The notes under the pieces are model-generated. The model was not told where the DNA came from. It saw only the letters and a list, made by a program, of their open reading frames with translations, and did not search any database. DNA of 64,000 nt from CAWEQO01 sp963811225 (GTDB taxonomy: Bacteria; Chloroflexota; Anaerolineae; Anaerolineales; Anaerolineaceae), in contig CAWEQO010000004.1 in the NCBI GenBank assembly GCA_963811225.1, forward strand, positions 310,001 to 374,000, read 5' to 3'. The number at the start of each line of letters is the position of its first letter. The first letter of the stretch is position 1. The translations under genes were made by a program, and so were the position numbers. Below are positions 58,908 to 64,000 of this stretch, in pieces.

Positions 58908-61120
58908 ACTTGAACCTCTAATTCCTCCGCTGCTTGCCTTGGCAAAAGACGGTAAACATATATTTCTGAAGTGGGGTTTTTGCGGTCACGGATTGCGATC
59001 TGCTCGAGGGGGTATTCGCCTTCTTTCTGGTGAATGGCCTTTGCGGCGGCCTGGCTCAGGTAGGCGCTGCTCTCTTGCCCGAGCAGCGGCGTCATATCTG
59101 CGAGCGCCACCGCCCCCTTCACGCCCTCGCCCATGATGACGTAATCCAGTTTCTCATCGTAGCCGAGAGCTCCCGCCAATACCTGGCCGGAATGGATGGA
59201 GATGCCGGTGTTCATCAACGGTTCGCCGGCCTCTGCTTGAGCCTGGTTGAACGCCTTCAGCGCAGTCAGCATCTCTTGCGCGGCATCGTAGGCCGCTGAA
59301 ACGCTGGCGCCGATGGAATCCGAGAGGGGCAACAGTCCAAAGTAGGCCGTAACAGAGCTGGCTTCCAGACGCTGAATGATGCCGCCGTGTGCATGGATGA
59401 TGGGAGCCAGCAGGCCGTAATACTCGTTCAGCCATTCGAACGCTTTCAGCGCATCCGCCTGATCCAGCAAGTGTTGAAAATCGAACAGGTTGGTTTTCAA
59501 CACAGCAATCGTCATCTGCTGGCCTTCCAGACGCAAGTTTTGCAGCGCCATTGACTTGCGCAGCTCTTCACGCAGTTCCGGTGTGACCGAGTGCCCCAGC
59601 ACGTCCCGCGTCAAAGCGCCTTCTTGCAGCCCCGCAAGCATCTGCTTGAACGATTTAGCCAGTGTGGCAAACTCGTCGCTGCCCTCGGTGTCGATGGGCG
59701 TGTGGATGTTGCCGGATGCAATTTCCGATGTCGCCTTGGTCAACTGCCTTACCCGCGAGGTCGTTGAATTGGCCAGCAGCAGGCCGATCAAGATCACGAT
59801 CAGGAAAGCCGCTGCCATGAAGGACAGGATTTCGGTCAGGTTCAGGTTCTTCAGGTTGATCAGCGGGTTGCGCTGCAGCGCCAGCCCAAACATGCCTAAG
59901 TTGGCGCTGCCGTTGAGGCTCCATGGGCTCAGAATTTCGCTGTAAGCCGCGCCGTTAACCTGCAGCGATCGGGTTGGACTTTGCCCTTGCGAGGTGGCTG
60001 CGGCTTGCTGGACGGCTGTCTGCTCCAGCGGATAGCTCTCCGAATCGCTAAACAAGGTCGACGCCAACGGCTTCCCGGAAGCATCGTAGAAGGTAACGTT
60101 GGTCTGCGTTTCCGCCTGGAGTTGCTGGGCAAATCGTCTGGGTGAGCGGCCGATCAGCACGGCCCCAACCACGCTCCCATTCTGGTCAACGATCGGGCTG
60201 CAGACATAGAAATCGCTGCCCCAGGGGGTATCCACCATTCCGGCGGTGCGGGTGTCTCCGCCGCTCTGCAAGGCTTGCTGAACAAAGTCGATATTCTGGA
60301 AGTAGGAGTCGCCGCGCTGCGCTTCGTACAGCCCGGGTTGATTTTCAGGTGTCTTGTGCAGCGACAGCAAGCCGACCCCATCTCTATTGATGATTTCGAC
60401 GGTCTCTTCATCGGAATTGGCGGCGATTGGCAGCGCCACCTGGCGCAAACCTTCCGAATCGCCGGCCTGGATCAACTCAGGGACCCCGTGGGCGTTTGCC
60501 AGCAGTCGCAGCGACTGGTTCAGCTGGTTCTCCTGTGCGACCATCCAGCCGGAAGCCAGCCGGGCGGTGCTGCCCAGCTGCGAATCGAAGCCGGCCTGGG
60601 CCTGCCGATTGAAGTAGCTGCCGGCGATCACCGCACTGCCGGCTGCAATTAGCAGCATAATCAGCAGGAACGGCAGCGTCAATTTCAGTCCCAGGGGCAC
60701 GCCCACTTGCGGCGTCCGGTACAGCGGCGTGAAGCTGGAGGGTGGAGAATCCTCCAGCGGGCCCAATCCAACAGCATTCAAGGCGCGCCGAAACCAGTAA
60801 GGGGTGAAGGGCTGGCGCAGCACAGTCGACACACCCATCTCTTGAGCGTGCACTTCGCGGTCTCGGTCCAGGGTTGCAGCGGTCAGGATCACCTTCATAC
60901 CCGGGTATTCAGACCGGGCAATTGCCAGGAAATCTTCCCAGTCGGCGCTTGAAAAGCCCATATCGAGCATCATGAGATCGTATTCTTGCGCGGCCAGGCG
61001 GGTAGCCGCTTCGCCGAGGTCAAACGCCATATCGACCTTGGCATCCAGTTGTTTCAAAAATTGATTGAGAGCACGGACAGACTGTGCTTGCATTTGAACG
61101 AGCAGTACCTTAAGGGACAT
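58904..61120 (-). CDS. REC-sensor-HAMP protein with degenerate class III cyclase domain
   Basis: The 738-residue protein has a response-regulator-like domain (1-120, phospho-acceptor candidate Asp53), a membrane helix (about 145-170), an extracytoplasmic Cache-like sensor (about 175-415), a second membrane helix, HAMP (about 440-495) and an adenylate/guanylate cyclase-fold domain (about 535-725). The cyclase metal Asp positions are lost: TIAVLKTNLFDF in place of FxDxxGF, and RLEASSVTAYFG in place of the GD motif, so it probably does not make cAMP. The start at 61120 has AAGGAG 8 nt upstream. It is coupled to the proline-rich gene. Confidence 0.84.
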   Translation of the reverse strand: MSLKVLLVQMQAQSVRALNQFLKQLDAKVDMAFDLGEAATRLAAQEYDLMMLDMGFSSADWEDFLAIARSEYPGMKVILTAATLDRDREVHAQEMGVSTVLRQPFTPYWFRRALNAVGLGPLEDSPPSSFTPLYRTPQVGVPLGLKLTLPFLLIMLLIAAGSAVIAGSYFNRQAQAGFDSQLGSTARLASGWMVAQENQLNQSLRLLANAHGVPELIQAGDSEGLRQVALPIAANSDEETVEIINRDGVGLLSLHKTPENQPGLYEAQRGDSYFQNIDFVQQALQSGGDTRTAGMVDTPWGSDFYVCSPIVDQNGSVVGAVLIGRSPRRFAQQLQAETQTNVTFYDASGKPLASTLFSDSESYPLEQTAVQQAAATSQGQSPTRSLQVNGAAYSEILSPWSLNGSANLGMFGLALQRNPLINLKNLNLTEILSFMAAAFLIVILIGLLLANSTTSRVRQLTKATSEIASGNIHTPIDTEGSDEFATLAKSFKQMLAGLQEGALTRDVLGHSVTPELREELRKSMALQNLRLEGQQMTIAVLKTNLFDFQHLLDQADALKAFEWLNEYYGLLAPIIHAHGGIIQRLEASSVTAYFGLLPLSDSIGASVSAAYDAAQEMLTALKAFNQAQAEAGEPLMNTGISIHSGQVLAGALGYDEKLDYVIMGEGVKGAVALADMTPLLGQESSAYLSQAAAKAIHQKEGEYPLEQIAIRDRKNPTSEIYVYRLLPRQAAEELEVQV

Positions 61121-61339
61121 CCCCTTTGCTCCTTTTTGGCAGACAATGCTGACTTGATCTGTGAATTTTGTGAGGCCCTGGCAGTCGTGTGATCTCTGTG
61201 GGGCCTGACCGGAGGTGCAGTGCATTTTCCGATCTGCGTTCGTAAGATCCCCCGTTACATGAATCAGTATACCATAATGATCAATAATTTTAAACCGGTA
61301 CCTCTCGGGCGCGTTTCGAAACACCCAAGCATCATCAGC

Positions 61340-61378
61340 CCTCATTTCCATTCAGGTTGACTTTGAATGGAAATGAGG
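61340..61378. repeat. 15-bp perfect inverted repeat in a divergent promoter region
   Basis: Arms 61340-61354 and 61364-61378 with a 9-nt loop lie upstream of genes on both sides, so no transcript from the annotated genes ends here. Confidence 0.65.
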
Positions 61379-61465
61379 AAAGTCCTGATCATCCTACAGA
61401 GGGTGACCCTTGACTCCCCCTTCCGAATGATTTATCGTTAATTTATAAGAAAATAATATTAAATA

Positions 61466-61494
61466 TTGACCTTTCGGAGGCGTCATGCTATAAT
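61466..61494 (+). promoter_or_regulatory. Promoter of the suf operon
   Basis: TTGACC (61466-61471), a 17-nt spacer and TATAAT (61489-61494) give a near-consensus promoter 88 nt upstream of the sufC start. Confidence 0.82.
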
Positions 61495-61521
61495 ACAGCC
61501 AACGAAACTATACTATATTTA

Positions 61522-61534
61522 CCGATTCAATCGG
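61522..61534 (+). promoter_or_regulatory. Palindrome in the suf 5' untranslated region
   Basis: CCGATT-C-AATCGG is a 13-nt palindrome located 28 nt after the -10 box. It is a candidate operator for a repressor of the suf operon; no such regulator gene lies in the window. Confidence 0.35.
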
Positions 61535-61582
61535 ATTACCATCAAAGATTTCAAAATCTGGTACAAAAGGAGTTCCATTTCC

Positions 61583-62353
61583 ATGTCTGAACTGGAAATT
61601 CGCAATCTGCATGTGTCCATTGAGGGCAAAGAAATCCTGCGCGGCGTCAATCTGACGGTTAAACAGGGTGAGGTGCATGCAATTATGGGGCCGAATGGCA
61701 CCGGCAAATCAACGCTTTCCTACGCTCTGATGGGCCATCCCTCCTATGAAGTGACCGAGGGGGAGGCCATGTTCAAGGGCCAGAATATCCTAAATCTGCA
61801 AGCGGATGAGCGTTCACGCCTCGGCTTGTTCCTCGCTTTCCAATACCCGATATCCATCCCGGGCGTTACCCTTGCGAACTTCCTACGCACGGCGCTCAAT
61901 GCTCGGCGCAAGGCCGTCCAGTCCGACGATAAGGGCGTTCCGATCCCCGAGTTCCGCAAGATGCTGCGCGAAAAGATGGACCTGCTCAAGATGGACTATT
62001 CCTTCGGCGGGCGCTATCTGAATGAGGGTTTCTCCGGCGGTGAGAAGAAGCGCGCCGAGGTGCTGCAGATGGCAACGCTCAATCCTGAGATTGCCATCAT
62101 GGACGAGACCGACTCCGGCCTCGACATCGATGCGCTGCGCGTCGTCGCCGAGAGCATCAACACCCTGCGCGGCCCGGAAATGGGCGTCTTGCTGATCACT
62201 CACTACCAACGCATTCTCAACTACATCACCCCTGACTTCGTTCATATTATGATGGGCGGTCGTATTGTGGAGACCGGTGGCCCTGAGCTTGCGCTTCAAC
62301 TGGAAGAGCACGGCTACGAGTGGGCGCGTGAAAAGTACCAGGAATTGGTCTAG
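61583..62353 (+). CDS. sufC: Fe-S cluster assembly ATPase SufC
   Basis: The 256-residue ABC-type ATPase has Walker A GPNGTGKST, Q-loop FQYPISIPGV, the SufC-type signature FSGGEKKRAE, Walker B IAIMDETDSGLD and the H-loop LLITHYQRIL. It drives the SufBCD scaffold in the cytosol. AAAGGAG lies 12 nt before the ATG. It heads a sufC-sufB-sufD operon with a strong promoter 88 nt upstream; sufB starts 32 nt later. Confidence 0.95.
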   Translation: MSELEIRNLHVSIEGKEILRGVNLTVKQGEVHAIMGPNGTGKSTLSYALMGHPSYEVTEGEAMFKGQNILNLQADERSRLGLFLAFQYPISIPGVTLANFLRTALNARRKAVQSDDKGVPIPEFRKMLREKMDLLKMDYSFGGRYLNEGFSGGEKKRAEVLQMATLNPEIAIMDETDSGLDIDALRVVAESINTLRGPEMGVLLITHYQRILNYITPDFVHIMMGGRIVETGGPELALQLEEHGYEWAREKYQELV

Positions 62354-62385
62354 TACCGCTGGATCCAGCGATTATCGGAGGTTAT

Positions 62386-63798
62386 ATGGCAGCAAAATCT
62401 GAATCAGAGCTCCTCGAGAATATTGGTGAATACCGCTTTGGGTTCAGCGACCCGGATGTTTCGGTGTTCAAGACCCGCAGGGGCCTCGATGAGCAAGTTG
62501 TACGCCAAATTTCGGCGCTGAAGGGCGAGCCCGAGTGGATGCTCGAGTTCCGCTTGCGCGCCTATAAGCATTTCGAGCAGCGTCCGACCCCCAAGTGGGG
62601 CGCCGACCTGGCGAAGCTCGATCTGAACAATATTTATTATTATGTGAAACCAACCGAGGCTGAGGGCAAGACTTGGGACGACGTGCCTGACTCGATTAAG
62701 AACACCTTCGATAAGCTCGGCATCCCGGAAGCCGAACGCAAGTTCCTGGCTGGTGTGGGCGCTCAGTATGAATTGGAGATGGTTTACCATAACATTCAAG
62801 AGCACCTCGAAAAGCAGGGCGTAATCTTCTTGAGCATCGAGGAGGGCCTGCGTCAGCATCCGGACCTGTTCCGCAAGTATTTTGGGACGGTCATCCCGAT
62901 TGAGGATAACAAGTTCGCCGCCTTGAACAGCGCCGTCTGGTCGGGTGGATCCTTCGTGTACGTGCCCAAGGGCATCAAGGTGGATCTGCCCCTGCAGGCC
63001 TATTTCCGTCTGAATATGGCCAACATCGGCCAGTTCGAACGATCCCTGATCATCGCCGACGAGGGCGCTCAGGTTCATTACGTCGAGGGCTGCACCGCCC
63101 CGCAGTACACCACCGACTCCTTCCACAGCGGTGTGATCGAGATTGTGGTCAATGAGGGCGCTCGCGTGCGCTACACTACCATCCAGAACTGGTCGCACAA
63201 CGTCTACAATCTGGTCACGCAGCGGGCCATTGTGAAGGCGCATGGCACGATGGAGTGGGTCGACGCCAACCTGGGCTCGAAGGTGACAATGAAGTATCCT
63301 TCTTGCTACTTGATGGGCGAAGGCGCCCGTGGCGAGATCCTCTCGATGGCGTTCGCCGGCCCTGGGCAGACTCAGGATGCAGGCGGCAAGGCCATCCACT
63401 TCGCGCCCAACACCACCAGCAAGATCACTTCGAAGTCGATCAGCAAGGGCGGCGGTCGAGCTTCATACCGCGGCTTGTTGAAGGTCTACCCTGAGGCCAA
63501 GGGCGCAAAATCCAATGTGGTTTGCGATGCGCTTTTACTGGATCCAGAATCCCGCTCGGACACCTATCCTTATATCGAGATCGATCAGCAAGATGTGACC
63601 GTTGGCCACGAAGCCTCGGTCTCGAAGGTTGGCGAGGAGCAGCTCTTCTACCTGATGAGCCGCGGCCTGAGCGAAGAGGAAGCCACCACCATGGTGGTCT
63701 CGGGCTTCATTGAGCCCCTGGTCAAGGAACTGCCGATGGAGTACGCGGTTGAAATGAACCGCCTGATCCAGCTGCAGATGGAAGGGTCGATTGGATAA
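62386..63798 (+). CDS. sufB: Fe-S cluster scaffold subunit SufB
   Basis: The 470-residue protein shows the SufB signatures: YRFGFSDPDVSVFKTRRGLDE, the KGIKVDLPLQAYFRLN segment, EGCTAPQYTTDSFHSGVIEIVV with the candidate cluster Cys, and the beta-helix end QLFYLMSRGLSEEEATTMVVSGFIEPLVKELP. It receives sulfur and builds Fe-S clusters with SufC and SufD. GGAGGT lies 5 nt before the ATG. Confidence 0.96.
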   Translation: MAAKSESELLENIGEYRFGFSDPDVSVFKTRRGLDEQVVRQISALKGEPEWMLEFRLRAYKHFEQRPTPKWGADLAKLDLNNIYYYVKPTEAEGKTWDDVPDSIKNTFDKLGIPEAERKFLAGVGAQYELEMVYHNIQEHLEKQGVIFLSIEEGLRQHPDLFRKYFGTVIPIEDNKFAALNSAVWSGGSFVYVPKGIKVDLPLQAYFRLNMANIGQFERSLIIADEGAQVHYVEGCTAPQYTTDSFHSGVIEIVVNEGARVRYTTIQNWSHNVYNLVTQRAIVKAHGTMEWVDANLGSKVTMKYPSCYLMGEGARGEILSMAFAGPGQTQDAGGKAIHFAPNTTSKITSKSISKGGGRASYRGLLKVYPEAKGAKSNVVCDALLLDPESRSDTYPYIEIDQQDVTVGHEASVSKVGEEQLFYLMSRGLSEEEATTMVVSGFIEPLVKELPMEYAVEMNRLIQLQMEGSIG

Positions 63799-63808
63799 AG
63801 AGACGAAC

Positions 63809-64000
63809 ATGGCTGATACCCCCAAAATTGTCACGAGAGTTCGCAGGGGCGAGCGCACTGCCAAGGTGCAGGACTTCGCTTTCACCCCTGATTTGGCGAC
63901 CAAGTCGGGCAGCAGTGAGTTCCTGCAAGACTACAGCCGCCATGCACTGGATGCATTTAGCAAGGCCGGCCTGCCGACCGTCCGTGAGGAGGCCTGGCGG
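63809..64000 (+). CDS. sufD: Fe-S cluster assembly protein SufD (3' partial)
   Basis: Only the first 64 codons lie in the window. They include ALDAFSKAGLPTVREEAWR, the N-terminal signature of SufD/SufB-like proteins. The start lies 10 nt after the sufB stop, with AAAGAG 6 nt upstream. Position and motif together support SufD. Confidence 0.85.
   Translation, partial: MADTPKIVTRVRRGERTAKVQDFAFTPDLATKSGSSEFLQDYSRHALDAFSKAGLPTVREEAWR

Larger units (their letters stand above)
61121..61582. other. Divergent regulatory region between the cyclase-like gene and sufC
   Basis: No gene is seen in these 462 nt. It contains a perfect 15-bp inverted repeat (61340-61354/61364-61378) and the suf promoter. 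An in-frame extension of the cyclase-like gene to 61351 exists but has no ribosome site and no recognisable domain. Confidence 0.55.

Overview
The window reads as chromosomal DNA of a Chloroflexota bacterium, most likely class Anaerolineae (inference). Reasons: high but not extreme GC; many exported proteins with Thr/Pro 'PTPTP' linkers; LysM-CAP, SH3 and WD40 proteins; a sufCBD operon; a T-box in front of leuS; cytochrome bd with cydDC; and a mix of strong Shine-Dalgarno genes with leaderless genes. No rRNA, CRISPR array, prophage or plasmid gene is visible.

Layout. 1-5.85 kb: a plus-strand four-gene cassette made of the C-terminal part of an nSTAND ATPase with a WD40 propeller, a C25/caspase-like peptidase, an unrecognised helical protein with a hydrophobic C-terminus, and a 109-residue protein. 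The small protein shares a domain with the C-terminus of the peptidase, so the cassette looks like a protease-based conflict or signalling module and is the most novel part of the window. 6-17 kb: mostly single genes for secreted or membrane proteins (DUF305, hemerythrin, DUF3224, CAP-LysM, SpoIIE-type phosphatase, DUF2267, L,D-transpeptidase), then a sugar kinase-M20 peptidase pair and two small membrane proteins. 17-20.3 kb: NAD-malic enzyme and a complete IS1634-type insertion sequence. 20.3-23.5 kb: a frameshifted DUF389 protein and a CPA2 antiporter. 24-29 kb: recX-rny, then an MBL-fold hydrolase, a Xaa-Pro peptidase, a VOC protein and a small unknown on the minus strand. 29-35.7 kb: two tRNA-Ala genes, T-box and leuS, creatininase-like protein, MgtC-like protein, hydrolase, cupin and a broken GNAT gene. 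35.7-48.5 kb: cydDC, a VIT/vWA protein, an ATP-grasp ligase, the minus-strand prfA-prmC-tsaC group and cydAB. 48.6-56.5 kb: RidA, then a tight surface-polysaccharide operon (GT2, priming sugar transferase, CapD-like epimerase, two FemAB proteins, PLP desulfhydrase). 56.6-64 kb: aldo/keto reductase, a proline-rich membrane protein overlapping a REC/HAMP/cyclase-like sensor, and sufC-sufB-sufD (sufD cut by the window end).

Genome-level patterns. Nearly every gene border carries a long, often perfect inverted repeat (up to 44 nt per arm). Most act as bidirectional terminators by position, some overlap stop codons or promoters, and several share a purine-rich arm motif. At least four genes have a -10 box 6-7 nt before the start codon and look leaderless. 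Four genes carry what looks like a single extra base, which suggests either indel errors in the sequence or recent decay.

How the parts fit: respiration (cydAB with the cydDC exporter), Fe-S assembly (suf), translation and its quality control (leuS, prfA, prmC, tsaC, rny) and cell envelope building (polysaccharide operon, FemAB, LysM, L,D-transpeptidase) are ordinary housekeeping. The first 6 kb is the accessory region.
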